Assembly (NCBI RefSeq): GCF_020991415.1
Contig: NZ_JAJMOY010000004.1
Coordinates: forward strand, 496,001-560,000
Length of the DNA: 64,000 nucleotides
Origin: Flavobacterium sp. ENC
Lineage (GTDB): Bacteria; Bacteroidota; Bacteroidia; Flavobacteriales; Flavobacteriaceae
Reading direction: 5' to 3'
Both the position numbers and the translations under genes were made by a program. Shown here piece by piece: positions 1-8,646 of this stretch (position 1 is its first letter; the number at the start of each line of letters is the position of its first letter). Under the pieces are notes generated by a model. The model was not told where the DNA came from and made no database searches. It saw only the letters and a list, made by a program, of their open reading frames with translations.

Positions 1-78
1 ATAAAAGTGGATTTTGAATCTGTCAAAATTAGTTGTTGAGGTTAACAGATAAAATGATAATTGTCATATAAGCAGTAT
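1..78. other. Window edge, no gene recognised
   Basis: AT-rich sequence before the first terminator. No open frame or RNA gene could be supported here. It may be the promoter or tail of a gene outside the window. Confidence 0.3.
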
Positions 79-106
79 AAAAAAAGAGACCCATAATTGG
101 GTCTCT
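79..106 (-). terminator. Rho-independent terminator of the 129-599 gene
   Basis: Perfect 8-bp stem AGAGACCC/GGGTCTCT with a 6-nt loop. Read on the minus strand it is followed by a T run (the A run at 78-84). It lies just downstream of the stop of the first minus-strand gene. Confidence 0.85.
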
Positions 107-128
107 CCGGTGAATTAAATAACTAACA

Positions 129-599
129 TTAAATAGAATCCTGAATGATTTTAAGCCATTTTTTTGCAAATAAATGATCTTGATAGGCACTTATTTGTTT
201 GATACGGTCGTCGTCGAAATCATAAAAAGGAATTACGATTTTCTTTGAGTTTTCTCTTTCCTGAAATTCAAAATCAATTTTCAGGATAGTATCTGAATTT
301 GAGTCAGAAGTTAAAACCAGCTTACAGGATGAAACCGTCTTCAAATCAACATATATTGATTCCTGTTGATTGGGATTGAAATTCATAAGAATGAATTTTC
401 TGTTTTTCTGATCTATGGTAAGTGTTTTATTACTTTGAGATTCTGTTAAATCAAAATCCTGTGGATGATTTGGATTGAATCTTTTTTTTATATCTAGAAT
501 TTTTGCCTTGTTGACAGCACTTGTCCGTGCAGAAAAATATATTGGGATGGCTACTATGATCGCAATCACAATACCAATTATAGTTACACTTGTATCCAT
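129..599 (-). CDS. Hypothetical protein with one N-terminal membrane anchor
   Basis: A 156-residue protein of no family I recognise. Residues about 5-24 form one hydrophobic segment rich in Ile and Val, followed by a basic stretch, so the likely topology is a single N-terminal anchor with the rest on the cytoplasmic side. The soluble part is hydrophilic, with alternating beta-like stretches (for example KIDFEFQERENSKK). The ATG at 597-599 directly precedes the hydrophobic segment. It ends in its own terminator, so it is probably a single-gene unit. No function can be inferred. Confidence 0.65.
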   Translation of the reverse strand: MDTSVTIIGIVIAIIVAIPIYFSARTSAVNKAKILDIKKRFNPNHPQDFDLTESQSNKTLTIDQKNRKFILMNFNPNQQESIYVDLKTVSSCKLVLTSDSNSDTILKIDFEFQERENSKKIVIPFYDFDDDRIKQISAYQDHLFAKKWLKIIQDSI

Positions 600-702
600 T
601 TTTGTTTTATTAATTGAATGAAATAATAAACGGTTTTCGTTTTGAAAACAGTTTAACGACTTGAGAAGAAAGGATTCTTCCGATTAAGATTTCAAGAAAT
701 AA

Positions 703-1050
703 TTACCAAAAATAATGGAAGGGAAAGAGCAGGAGTAATACTTTTTTGCTCTGATTTAAATACTGATTGGAAAAATTTGTTACTGATTTAACAGCCTGAT
801 GACCTGAAATGGTGATCAATATCGCATCAAACCATTTCGCTACACCTGTGTAGTTGGTTTTGATATGTGCAGCAAAATGGTAACTTGCATGAGGCTGTAT
901 AAAAGCTAACGAATCGGGTGTTTCAACAGAAAAGGTAGTATCCGTTTTTTGACTTTCGTTTTTTTCTACGGCAATATCATTCGCTTGGGAAGCGAAGAAA
1001 GCTATAATCAAAAGTGAAACAAAGATGACGGTTTTACGAATCCAATTCAT
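703..1050 (-). CDS. Small secreted or membrane-associated hypothetical protein
   Basis: A 115-residue protein that begins with a signal-peptide-like stretch: basic MNWIRK, a hydrophobic core to about residue 20, then ASQA. The middle is polar. The last 15 residues are again strongly hydrophobic and aromatic (LLLLFPFHYFW). No domain is recognised. It lies alone between two other minus-strand genes with AT-rich gaps. The frame is open and has a plausible export signal, but without homologues the coding status is only moderately sure. Confidence 0.55.
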   Translation of the reverse strand: MNWIRKTVIFVSLLIIAFFASQANDIAVEKNESQKTDTTFSVETPDSLAFIQPHASYHFAAHIKTNYTGVAKWFDAILITISGHQAVKSVTNFSNQYLNQSKKVLLLLFPFHYFW

Positions 1051-1171
1051 ATTGGCGAAATTAACTCATAAAACACAATTAAAGAAATTTTACAGTATTA
1101 ATTAACACTGAAGTGATGCGTTATTATCTTATCCTCAATCGTTTTTTGGTACAATTGAGGATAAAACAATG

Positions 1172-1594
1172 TTATTGTTGCATTCTGAAATAATAATCAG
1201 CAGAGTGTTTTCCCCCTCCGTAAAATAAAAAGAAAATACAAACCAATAATACAATTACTGCTAAAATTAAACTTTCAGAGTGCATATGTCCCAGAGAGTT
1301 AACCAAAACAGCTCCAAATAATATCGGTAGCTGTGCTGCAATCGCCCAGCGGGTAAGTAATCCGAAGAAGATCATAATTCCTCCAATCATATGGGCTGGT
1401 GCAATGTAATGTAAAAGGAACATTCCGCCTCCAAATTGGTCTATGGGAGAAATTAAATCATGCAGATACTGAACGTTGGTTACAAATGAAATTCCTTTCA
1501 TAAATAAAAAAACACCCAATACAATACGTACTAAATCAACTGGTAAATAAGTGTGCGCATTAGCCCATTTATTTAAGCTTTTTACATTTTCCAT
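1172..1594 (-). CDS. DoxX family membrane protein
   Basis: A 140-residue integral membrane protein with about four predicted transmembrane segments. It shows the DoxX-type layout: an early Arg-Ile-x-x-Gly stretch (LVRIVLGVFLFMKG), a central HYIAPAHMIGGIMIFFGLLTRWA segment split by small residues, and a hydrophobic C-terminal hairpin. DoxX-like proteins are small quinone- or redox-associated membrane proteins whose exact role is often unknown. The length fits the family. It is monocistronic by spacing, between a secreted small protein and a carboxylase subunit. Confidence 0.85.
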   Translation of the reverse strand: MENVKSLNKWANAHTYLPVDLVRIVLGVFLFMKGISFVTNVQYLHDLISPIDQFGGGMFLLHYIAPAHMIGGIMIFFGLLTRWAIAAQLPILFGAVLVNSLGHMHSESLILAVIVLLVCIFFLFYGGGKHSADYYFRMQQ

Positions 1595-1713
1595 GATACT
1601 ACGTGATTAAAATTGTATACTAAGTTACTAATTTTTAATCATATATCCATTTTTAAGTGCCTGAAAATAAGTTTTTTACTTTTTATTTAACGCATTTTAA
1701 GAATCCCTTAAAA

Positions 1714-3342
1714 TTAAACCTGAATGACACCCAAATTAAATGCTTTTTGAATAGGGGCGTGATTGGCTGCCTCGATACCCATCGAAATCCATGTTCTGGT
1801 ATCTAATGGATCAATAATAGCATCGGTCCATAATCTTGAAGCTGCATAATACGGTGAAGTCTGCTCATCGTATCGTGCTTTTATTTTGGCAAATAATTCT
1901 GCTTCTTTGGCTTCATCTACAATTTCACCTTTTGCTTTAAGCGAAGAAGCTTCAATCTGAGCGAGTACTTTTGCGGCCTGAGTTCCTCCCATAACGGCAA
2001 GTTCTGCGCTTGGCCAGGCAAAAATTAATCTTGGATCATATGCTTTTCCGCACATGGCATAATTTCCGGCTCCATACGAGTTACCAACGATTACTGTAAA
2101 TTTAGGCACTACCGAGTTGCTAACCGCATTTACCATTTTAGCACCATCTTTGATGATTCCGCCGTGTTCTGATTTTGACCCGACCATAAAACCGGTCACA
2201 TCCTGTAAAAAAACGAGCGGAATTTTCTTTTGGTTGCAATTCGCAATAAAACGGGTGGCTTTATCAGCACTATCCGAGTAGATAACACCGCCAAACTGCA
2301 TTTCCCCTTTTTTGGTTTTTACCACTTTTCTTTGGTTGGCTACAATACCTACAGCCCAGCCATCAATCCTGGCATAACCGGTAATAAGTGATTGTCCGTA
2401 TCCTTCCTTATAGGCTTCAAATTCGGAATTGTCAACCAGACGATTGATGATCTCCATCATGTCGTATTGCTCATTTCTGGCTTTTGGTAAAATTCCGTAA
2501 ATATCCTTTGGGTCCAATGCAGGCTTTTCGGCTTTGATTCTGCTGTAACCGGCTTTATCGAAATCGCCTATTTTATCAACTATGTTTTTTATTTTGTCTA
2601 AAGCGTCGGCATCATCTTTTGCTTTATAATCGGTGACACCCGAAATTTCGCAATGGGTTGTTGCACCGCCTAAAGTTTCATTATCGATTGTTTCTCCAAT
2701 GGCTGCTTTGACCAGATAGCTTCCGGCAAGAAAAATACTTCCTGTTTTATCAACGATTAAGGCTTCGTCGCTCATAATTGGCAAATAGGCTCCACCGGCA
2801 ACACAACTGCCCATTACAGCGGCTATTTGGGTGATTCCCATACTGCTCATTTGAGCATTGTTTCTAAAAATACGCCCGAAATGTTCTTTATCCGGAAAAA
2901 TCTCATCCTGAAGCGGCAGGTAAACTCCTGCACTGTCTACTAAATATATAATTGGCAATCTGTTTTCCATTGCGATTTCCTGGGCACGAAGGTTTTTCTT
3001 TCCTGTGATAGGAAACCATGCTCCGGCCTTTACCGTAGCGTCATTAGCTACAACAATGCATTGTTTTCCTTTAATATATCCTATTTTTATAACAACACCT
3101 CCGGAAGGACAGCCACCATGTTCTGCATACATTCCATCTCCGACAAATCCTCCGATTTCGATACTTTTGGCGTTATCGTCCAATAAATAATCAATGCGTT
3201 CACGGGCAGTCATTTTGCCTTCTGCATGAAGTTTTGCAATTCGTTTTTCGCCTCCGCCTAATTTGACTTTAGCAAATCTTTGTTTTAAATCAGAAAGTAG
3301 CAGTTTATTGTGATCTTCGTTTTTATTGAAGTTTAAATCCAT
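1714..3342 (-). CDS. Acyl-CoA carboxylase carboxyltransferase (beta) subunit, methylcrotonyl-CoA type
   Basis: A 542-residue carboxyltransferase of the biotin-dependent acyl-CoA carboxylase family, transferring CO2 from carboxybiotin to an acyl-CoA. Two crotonase-like halves are visible. The N-terminal half carries GGCPSGG and the block DEIFPDKEHFGRIF, which resembles methylcrotonyl-CoA carboxylase beta; the C-terminal half carries GGIIKDGAKMVNAV and the oxyanion-hole region GNSYGAGNYAMCG. The substrate could be methylcrotonyl-CoA (leucine breakdown) or a related acyl-CoA. No biotin-carrying alpha subunit lies nearby, so the partner is encoded elsewhere. Confidence 0.88.
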   Translation of the reverse strand: MDLNFNKNEDHNKLLLSDLKQRFAKVKLGGGEKRIAKLHAEGKMTARERIDYLLDDNAKSIEIGGFVGDGMYAEHGGCPSGGVVIKIGYIKGKQCIVVANDATVKAGAWFPITGKKNLRAQEIAMENRLPIIYLVDSAGVYLPLQDEIFPDKEHFGRIFRNNAQMSSMGITQIAAVMGSCVAGGAYLPIMSDEALIVDKTGSIFLAGSYLVKAAIGETIDNETLGGATTHCEISGVTDYKAKDDADALDKIKNIVDKIGDFDKAGYSRIKAEKPALDPKDIYGILPKARNEQYDMMEIINRLVDNSEFEAYKEGYGQSLITGYARIDGWAVGIVANQRKVVKTKKGEMQFGGVIYSDSADKATRFIANCNQKKIPLVFLQDVTGFMVGSKSEHGGIIKDGAKMVNAVSNSVVPKFTVIVGNSYGAGNYAMCGKAYDPRLIFAWPSAELAVMGGTQAAKVLAQIEASSLKAKGEIVDEAKEAELFAKIKARYDEQTSPYYAASRLWTDAIIDPLDTRTWISMGIEAANHAPIQKAFNLGVIQV

Positions 3343-3455
3343 AAGATATTGATGTTTTTACAAAATAGTGTGTGCTAATTTACAAAATCAATTGAAATAA
3401 ATATAATAAACTGAATTGTTTACAATTGAAATTTTCCCGTTTTTAAAATTTAGGG

Positions 3456-3483
3456 CAAAAAAAAACAGAAGCGAACTTCTGTT
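3456..3483 (-). terminator. Terminator of lpxD
   Basis: Stem AACAGAAG/CTTCTGTT with loop CGAA, followed on the minus strand by a long T run (A run 3457-3465). It lies 25 bp past the lpxD stop. Confidence 0.85.
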
Positions 3484-3507
3484 TGTTATGTTTTTCAATT
3501 ATTTGAA

Positions 3508-4506
3508 TTATTTTTTAGAATCGCAAACCATTCTTTTTAGGATTGCCCATTGTTTTAAGGCGTCACGAGCTTCTACAGCAGGATATCCCAACATGGTTTT
3601 TCCGGCCGGAATATCGCCAACTACTCCTGATCCGGCACCAACAATGGCTCCGTCACCGATAGTCGTATGATCTTTGATAGAGGCGCTGCCGCCAATTATT
3701 ACCCCGTTTCCTAGCGTTACAGAACCAGCAAGGCCACTATTTCCCGCCATGATACAGAATTTACCTAATTTACTGTTATGTCCGATCTGAACCAGGTTGT
3801 CAATTTTACAGCCATCACCAAGAATAGTGGAACTGAACTTTCCACGGTCAACACAAGTGTTTGCTCCAATTTCAACATTATTTCCTATAATTACATTTCC
3901 GATTTGTGGAATTTTCACCAGACCTTTTTCACTGCAAGGACGGAATCCGAAACCATCTGCTCCGATTGTCGCATTTGGATGAATAATACAATCGTTTCCG
4001 ATATGACAACGCTCACGAATTACTGCACCCGACCAAATTACTGTATTTTTACCTATAGTACATTCGTCTAAGACAGTTACGTTCGGATAAATTGTAACAT
4101 TTGCTGCAATTTCTACTTTTGGTCCAATATAACAGCCGGCACCAATTTTGCTTCCTTCACCAATAATAGCTGTTTCATCTATTACGGCAGTTCTGTGAAT
4201 CTGATTGTGAAATACTGGAGTGGGTGGGGCGAAAAGAGCAAGAATCTGTGACATCGCAAGATCGGCGTTCTTTACTTTAATAAAAGCACGATTATCACCC
4301 GGTTCAATTGAAATATCTTCGTTGACAACTGCTATTGAAGCTTTTGAGGCTTCCCATAATTTTTCGTATTTTTTATTTCCTATAAAAGAAATTTCAGAAG
4401 TTGTTGCTTTTTCTAGTTGCTCAGTTGCTGTTACACTTTGAGAGGTAGTGCCATAAATTACACCTTGTATTACTTCGTTAATCTCTTGAATTGAATAGGA
4501 TTTCAT
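3508..4506 (-). CDS. lpxD: UDP-3-O-acylglucosamine N-acyltransferase
   Basis: Third enzyme of lipid A synthesis: it adds a 3-hydroxyacyl chain to the 2-amino group of UDP-3-O-acyl-glucosamine in the cytoplasm. The N-terminal 100 residues are the LpxD nucleotide-binding domain. Residues about 105-310 are a left-handed beta helix with many hexapeptide repeats ([IV]G..[TV]I), including the family block HPNATIGADGFGF. I chose the ATG at 4504-4506 (MKSYSIQEI), which gives the usual 332-residue length; an upstream ATG at 4545 would add 13 residues. In many Gram-negatives lpxD sits beside lpxA/fabZ; here it stands alone, so it could be the second LpxD-like copy many Bacteroidota carry. Confidence 0.88.
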   Translation of the reverse strand: MKSYSIQEINEVIQGVIYGTTSQSVTATEQLEKATTSEISFIGNKKYEKLWEASKASIAVVNEDISIEPGDNRAFIKVKNADLAMSQILALFAPPTPVFHNQIHRTAVIDETAIIGEGSKIGAGCYIGPKVEIAANVTIYPNVTVLDECTIGKNTVIWSGAVIRERCHIGNDCIIHPNATIGADGFGFRPCSEKGLVKIPQIGNVIIGNNVEIGANTCVDRGKFSSTILGDGCKIDNLVQIGHNSKLGKFCIMAGNSGLAGSVTLGNGVIIGGSASIKDHTTIGDGAIVGAGSGVVGDIPAGKTMLGYPAVEARDALKQWAILKRMVCDSKK

Positions 4507-4545
4507 AGAATAAATTAATTGATTATGGGGGTTAATTTTCGCCAA

Positions 4546-5105
4546 ATAAAATCAATTAGATTCGAATTACCTAATCTTATTTTGAAGTTTTTTAAGTTAC
4601 TCTTTAAATAACAGTTTAAATATTACAAATTTAACATAATAACTACTAAATTTTTGTCTGTTATGTAATTTAATGAAGGGTGATATTTTTTCAATTTGAT
4701 ATAAATTTATACTCGGTGCTTAAATTTCTATGGGAGTAAAAGGGTTTAAAATAAGGTCTTACTAGTTGATTATCATGATGGTATCTTTGAAATGTTTGGT
4801 ACTTTCTGATACCTCAGATGTGTTAATTGTCTGTTTTTTATAAAATATCACAAAAACTAAAAAAATATTGATTTCGGATTTTAATTAAAAAAAATAAAAT
4901 TGAAGCAGTTTTTTATAATCGATTGATTGTAAGTAGAAAGCAAAAATTAATGGAATAAGTGTTTTTTTTCAACAGCAGCAAATTTATTTTAAAAATAGTA
5001 GTATTAATAGGATAAATAAAAAAACAACTATTCTTTTTTTAAATCAATGGCAGGAAGATTGGATACTGAAAATTGCTGATAAATTTCTAAGGTTAGCATT
5101 AAACG
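4546..5105. other. 560-bp AT-rich spacer without a recognised gene
   Basis: No convincing coding frame. One exact TAnnTTTG-like element (TATCTTTG, 4782-4789, plus strand) sits inside a weak GGTATC/GATACC inverted repeat (4781-4816), but no gene follows it. An open frame across 5028-5228 overlaps the end of msrB and lacks protein-like composition. Confidence 0.4.
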
Positions 5106-5141
5106 AAAAAAGCGATTCACTTTGTAAAAGGAATCGCTTTT
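5106..5141 (-). terminator. Terminator of msrB
   Basis: Perfect 11-bp stem AAAAGCGATTC/GAATCGCTTTT, with the T run in place for minus-strand transcription. It lies 20 bp downstream of the msrB stop. Confidence 0.9.
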
Positions 5142-5160
5142 CATAATTTTAAATTTATAA

Positions 5161-5607
5161 TTACTCTTTAATTTTAGAAAGAGAAATAGCATTGATACAA
5201 TAACGCAATCCACTAGGTTCAGGACCATCAGGAAAAACGTGACCTAAATGTGCATCGCAGGTATTACAGATTACTTCAACACGGATCATTCCGTATGACT
5301 TGTCTGCATGATAACCAATGGCGCTTTCTTTAATCGGCTGCGTAAATGAAGGCCATCCTGTTCCTGACTCAAATTTTTCGCTCGCATCAAAAAGTAAAGT
5401 GCCGCAACATTTACATTCGTAGATTCCGGGATCAAATAAACTGCATAATTCAGAACTAAAAGACCTTTCAGTTCCTTTTAAGCGCGTTACCTGATATTCT
5501 TCAGGAGTTAAAAGCTGTTTCCATTCTTCTTCCGTTTTCTCCACTCTTTTTTCAGGAGCCGGATTTCCCTTATTTGTAAAACGAATTACATCTGCCCATT
5601 TTATCAT
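5161..5607 (-). CDS. msrB: Peptide-methionine (R)-S-oxide reductase
   Basis: A 148-residue cytoplasmic repair enzyme that reduces methionine-R-sulfoxide in proteins. It has two zinc-binding CxxC pairs (CKCC and CNTC), the core GTGWPSFTQP, and the C-terminal block GLRYCINAISL with the catalytic Cys. HLGHVFPDGP is also typical. It is a single-domain protein without a fused MsrA and without a signal peptide. The upstream spacer holds a palindrome and CAGTCT repeats rather than another gene. Confidence 0.96.
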   Translation of the reverse strand: MIKWADVIRFTNKGNPAPEKRVEKTEEEWKQLLTPEEYQVTRLKGTERSFSSELCSLFDPGIYECKCCGTLLFDASEKFESGTGWPSFTQPIKESAIGYHADKSYGMIRVEVICNTCDAHLGHVFPDGPEPSGLRYCINAISLSKIKE

Positions 5608-5633
5608 AACTTTATTTTTAAGTTTTCAGTTTC

Positions 5634-5651
5634 TCCCGATAGCTATCGGGA
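5634..5651. repeat. 18-bp perfect palindrome
   Basis: TCCCGATAGCTATCGGGA reads the same on both strands. It is in the spacer between msrB and prfB and directly borders the CAGTCT array. I infer a dispersed palindromic element; only one copy was noticed in this window. Confidence 0.7.
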
Positions 5652-5652
5652 T

Positions 5653-5751
5653 CAGTCTCAGTCTCAGTCTCAGTCTCGGTCTCAGTCTCAGTCTCAGTAA
5701 CAGTTTACGCCTGCAGTACTGCGACTGCGACTGCAAACTGCGACTGCAAAC
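5653..5751. repeat. Simple repeats: CAGTCT hexamers then CTGCGACT words
   Basis: About seven CAGTCT units (one variant CGGTCT) run from 5653 to 5697. They are followed by imperfect ACTGCGACTGCAAA words that continue up to the prfB stop codon at 5752. A related word set recurs at 53821-54080. Confidence 0.85.
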
Positions 5752-6850
5752 TTATTCCTCCTCCCTTTGTCCCATCATCATTAGAAATGCTTTCAGGAAA
5801 GGATCGATATTTCCGTTCATAACGCCATCGACATCGCTGGTTTCATAGCCTGTACGGACATCTTTTACCAGTTTATAAGGCTGCATAACGTAATTTCGTA
5901 TTTGCGAACCCCATTCGATTTTCATCTTTCCGGCTTCAATATCAGCGCGTTGGGCCTGTTGTTTTTTTAGCTCAATTTCATATAACTGAGAACGTAACAT
6001 TTGCATGGCACGTTGCCTGTTGTCTTGCTGAGAGCGTGTTTCGGAACACTGAATCTGAATTCCGGTTGGTTTATGGACCAGTTGTACCTTGGTTTCAACC
6101 TTATTTACGTTTTGTCCTCCGGCCCCACTGGAACGGGAAGTTGTAATTTCGATATCAGCCGGGTTAATGTCAATTTCGATACTGTCATCAACAAGCGGAT
6201 ATACGTACACAGATGCAAATGAAGTGTGGCGCTTGGCATTACTGTCAAAAGGTGAAATTCGAACGAGACGGTGTACTCCGTTTTCTCCTTTTAGATAGCC
6301 AAAAGAATAATCTCCTTCAAATTCTAAAGTCACCGTTTTGATACCTGCTACCTCGCCAGCCTGAAAGTTAAGTTCTTTTATTTTGAATCCATAGCTTTCT
6401 CCCCACATGATGTACATGCGCATCAGCATTCCGGCCCAGTCGCAACTTTCAGTTCCGCCTGCACCCGCTGTAATCTGAACGACAGCACTTAGACTGTCGC
6501 CTTCATCAGAAAGCATATTTTTGAATTCTATGTTTTCAATATGCGTCTGCGTCGTGTTGTAATGCTCATCTAACTCTTCAGCGGAAAGTTCACCTTCCTT
6601 GTAAAAGTCATGAGCAAGCTGTAATTCATCGGTAAGCTCGATGGCTTTATTGTAATCTTCGATCCATTTTTTTTTGTTTCGAAGGTTTTTTACAATGATT
6701 TCAGCTTCTTTAGCATTGTTCCAAAAGTCAGGAGCGAAGGTTTTTTCTTCTTCGTTGGCGATTTCGATTAGTTTGGCATCAACGTCAAAGATACCTCCTC
6801 AACGCACCAAGGCGCTCCACAATACCTTTTATTTGTTCGGTAGTTGTCAT
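5752..6850 (-). CDS. prfB: Peptide chain release factor 2, with programmed +1 frameshift
   Basis: RF2 recognises UGA and UAA and triggers peptide release. Translation starts at ATG 6848-6850, runs 21 codons to CTT (6788-6790), meets an in-frame TGA (6785-6787), and continues in the +1 frame from GAC (6786-6784) to the stop at 5752. The total is 365 residues, as in E. coli RF2. The main frame carries the codon-recognition motif SPF ([16 protein letters not shown]) and the catalytic GGQ ([13 protein letters not shown]). The frameshift site AGGAGGTATCTTTGAC is essentially canonical. Autoregulation follows from the mechanism: low RF2 favours the shift. It should not be annotated as a truncated 254-residue protein. 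Confidence 0.96.
6784..6799 (-). promoter_or_regulatory. prfB: prfB programmed frameshift site
   Basis: On the minus strand this reads AGGAGG, TAT, CTT, TGA, C. The internal Shine-Dalgarno-like AGGAGG lies 3 nt before the CTT slip codon, the spacing known to promote the +1 shift. The in-frame TGA is itself a substrate of RF2. Confidence 0.95.
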
Positions 6851-6961
6851 AAATTAATACTAGTTTTATATGTTTTTTATAAATATTACGTTAATTTGGT
6901 TCTGGGATATTCACACGTTAAAGTTTATTAAAACTTATCTCGAATAACTATCAGTAATACG

Positions 6962-6969
6962 TAATTTTG
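6962..6969 (+). promoter_or_regulatory. Putative -7 promoter element of ltaE
   Basis: TAATTTTG matches the Bacteroidota -7 consensus TAnnTTTG, 31 bp before the ltaE ATG. No well-spaced -33 TTG was seen. Confidence 0.5.
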
Positions 6970-7000
6970 TTGTACAAAAATAAGACATAGTTTTTAGAAT

Positions 7001-8020
7001 ATGGAAATAAATTTAATTAGCGATACCATTACCAAACCTACACTCGAAATGTTGCAGTATATGTTTAATGCCCAGGTTGGCGACGACGTATATAAACAAG
7101 ACCCTACAGTCATTGAACTTGAAAACAGAGTAGCGGAATTTTTTGGAATGGAAGCCGGACTTTTTTTTCCGTCTGGAACTATGGCCAATCAGACAGCAAT
7201 CAAATTACATACGCAGCCCGGTGAGCAATTAATTGCCGACAAATACGCACATGTTTACAATTATGAAGGTGGCGGAGTATCTTTTAACAGTGGCGTTTCC
7301 TGCTGCCTGATAGAGGGACACCGTGGAATGATTACTGCGTCCCAGGTGGCTGCGGCAATCAATGATCCGGAATCTTATCATAGTCCGCTAACCAGTTTGG
7401 TTTGTGTGGAAAACACCACTAATAAAGGCGGTGGTGCCTGTTATGAATTAGAAGACCTGAGAGAAATAAAAAAAGTCTGTGACGCCAATAATTTGAAATT
7501 TCATCTTGATGGTGCTAGAATCTGGAATGCATTAGTAGCAAAAAGACAAAATCCGAAAGAATTTGGAGCTATTTTCGATACCATTTCAGTTTGCTTATCT
7601 AAGGGATTAGGAGCTCCAATCGGTTCTATTTTGTTGGGAAGTAAAAGAGATATTCATAGGGCGTTGAGGATCAGGAAAATACTTGGAGGAGGAATGCGTC
7701 AGGTAGGCTATATGGCTGCTGCAGGCTTATATGCTTTGGCACATAATATCGAAAGATTAGCCGAAGATCACAGAAGAGTAAAAGAAATTGCCGCAATTTT
7801 AAGTACAAAATCCTGGGTGTCGGCGGTAGAACCCGTAGAAACCAATATTTTGATCTTCTCGTTGGCCGAAGGTTACAGCGATCAGCTGTTAATAGAAAAA
7901 CTGAAACAGAAAAATATTTTAATCAGTTCAATGGGGCACAACAAGCTCCGAATTGTAACACATCTGGATTATAAAGAAGTCATGCATACGTATGTGCTTG
8001 AGACGCTTTCGAAGATTTAG
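7001..8020 (+). CDS. ltaE: Low-specificity L-threonine aldolase
   Basis: A 339-residue PLP enzyme of fold type I that splits L-threonine (and allo-threonine) into glycine and acetaldehyde. It starts with the family hallmark LISDTITKPT and GDDVYKQDPTV. FFPSGTMANQ forms part of the cofactor site, HLDGARIWNA carries the PLP-contacting Asp, and SVCLSKGLGAPIGS holds the Schiff-base Lys. It is divergent from prfB and monocistronic. The tail runs into an octamer repeat array 5 bp after the stop. Confidence 0.94.
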   Translation: MEINLISDTITKPTLEMLQYMFNAQVGDDVYKQDPTVIELENRVAEFFGMEAGLFFPSGTMANQTAIKLHTQPGEQLIADKYAHVYNYEGGGVSFNSGVSCCLIEGHRGMITASQVAAAINDPESYHSPLTSLVCVENTTNKGGGACYELEDLREIKKVCDANNLKFHLDGARIWNALVAKRQNPKEFGAIFDTISVCLSKGLGAPIGSILLGSKRDIHRALRIRKILGGGMRQVGYMAAAGLYALAHNIERLAEDHRRVKEIAAILSTKSWVSAVEPVETNILIFSLAEGYSDQLLIEKLKQKNILISSMGHNKLRIVTHLDYKEVMHTYVLETLSKI

Positions 8021-8024
8021 GAAA

Positions 8025-8185
8025 AAGGTACAAAGGAGCAAAGGTTCAGAGGTACAAAGGCTCAGAGGTACAAAGGGTTTAAAAAAAAAGACGCACTATT
8101 GTGCGTCTTTTTTTATTCAGAAAGCTCAAAAAGGTTTACAAAATCAAAACCTTTGTACCTTTGTTCCTATGAACCTTTGTCTCTA
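8025..8185. repeat. Inverted pair of DAGNNNCW octamer arrays between ltaE and ybaB
   Basis: The plus arm at 8025-8080 is tiled without gaps by 8-bp units: AAGGTACA, AAGGAGCA, AAGGTTCA, GAGGTACA, AAGGCTCA, GAGGTACA, AAGGGTTT. The minus arm at 8146-8185 holds the reverse-complement units (TGTACCTT, TGTTCCTA, TGAACCTT) and includes the ybaB stop codon. A GC-rich terminator hairpin sits between the arms. Confidence 0.85.
8081..8114. terminator. Bidirectional terminator for ltaE and ybaB
   Basis: Perfect stem GACGCAC/GTGCGTC with loop TATT, flanked by an A run on the left and a T run on the right. It therefore works for both convergent genes. Confidence 0.9.
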
Positions 8186-8503
8186 TTTAAAAAGATTATC
8201 CATTCCCGGAATCATTGGCATATCCATTTTTGCAACGGCATCAAGTTCTTTTTCGTTTACACTTGTTGCTTTTTCAATCGCTTTATTTAACGTTACAATT
8301 AAGTAATCTTCCAGTTGTTCCTTGTCCTCCAATAAAGAGTCATCAATAGAAATAGCTGTCACTTTTCTATTAGCGGTTAATGTTACTTTCAATAATCCAT
8401 CAGCGCTTTGTTCGTCGATTAGGACCGTATCAAGGCGTTTTTTTGTATCTTCAATTTTTTGTTGGGTTTCTTTAAGTTTACCCATCATTCCCATTAAATC
8501 CAT
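8183..8503 (-). CDS. YbaB/EbfC family nucleoid-associated protein
   Basis: A 106-residue small DNA-binding protein of the YbaB/EbfC family, normally a homodimer that binds DNA and is often encoded near dnaX/recR. It shows the Met-rich N-terminus [12 protein letters not shown], a long first helix ([14 protein letters not shown]), a beta segment ([18 protein letters not shown]) and a C-terminal helix. The C-terminus is Met/Pro-rich ([14 protein letters not shown]). dnaX and recR are not neighbours here. A strong consensus promoter lies 20-50 bp upstream. Confidence 0.9.
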   Translation of the reverse strand: MDLMGMMGKLKETQQKIEDTKKRLDTVLIDEQSADGLLKVTLTANRKVTAISIDDSLLEDKEQLEDYLIVTLNKAIEKATSVNEKELDAVAKMDMPMIPGMDNLFK

Positions 8504-8530
8504 TTTTGTTGATTTTTAAATTATTTCATA

Positions 8531-8560
8531 CAAAATTAGTATATTGCTGTATGAAATCAA
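8531..8560 (-). promoter_or_regulatory. Consensus Bacteroidota promoter of the ybaB gene
   Basis: On the minus strand, TTG (8560-8558), a 19-nt spacer, then TAATTTTG (8538-8531). This matches the -33 TTG / -7 TAnnTTTG consensus with ideal spacing. The predicted start of transcription is near 8524, about 20 nt before the ATG. Confidence 0.8.
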
Positions 8561-8606
8561 TATAATATTTTATGAAAATATTAATTCTGTTCTGTTGTGT
8601 TTATAG

Positions 8607-8614
8607 TACTTTTG
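8607..8614 (+). promoter_or_regulatory. Putative -7 promoter element of the oligopeptidase gene
   Basis: TACTTTTG, an exact TAnnTTTG match, 33 bp before the ATG at 8647. No well-spaced TTG was seen. Confidence 0.5.
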
Positions 8615-8646
8615 CTCCTTCTTATATAAAAACTAATGCTTAATTC

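Noticed and set aside
5028..5228. 66-residue frame on the minus strand
   Set aside because: It spans the msrB terminator and overlaps its end in another frame; composition is not protein-like.
5752..6516. A truncated 254-residue RF2, or a frameshifted pseudogene
   Set aside because: The upstream 21 codons, the TGA and the canonical slip site account for the whole 365-residue protein, so it is a normal programmed frameshift.
7992..8306. Frames across the ltaE/ybaB spacer
   Set aside because: They read through octamer repeats, a terminator and the antisense of ybaB.
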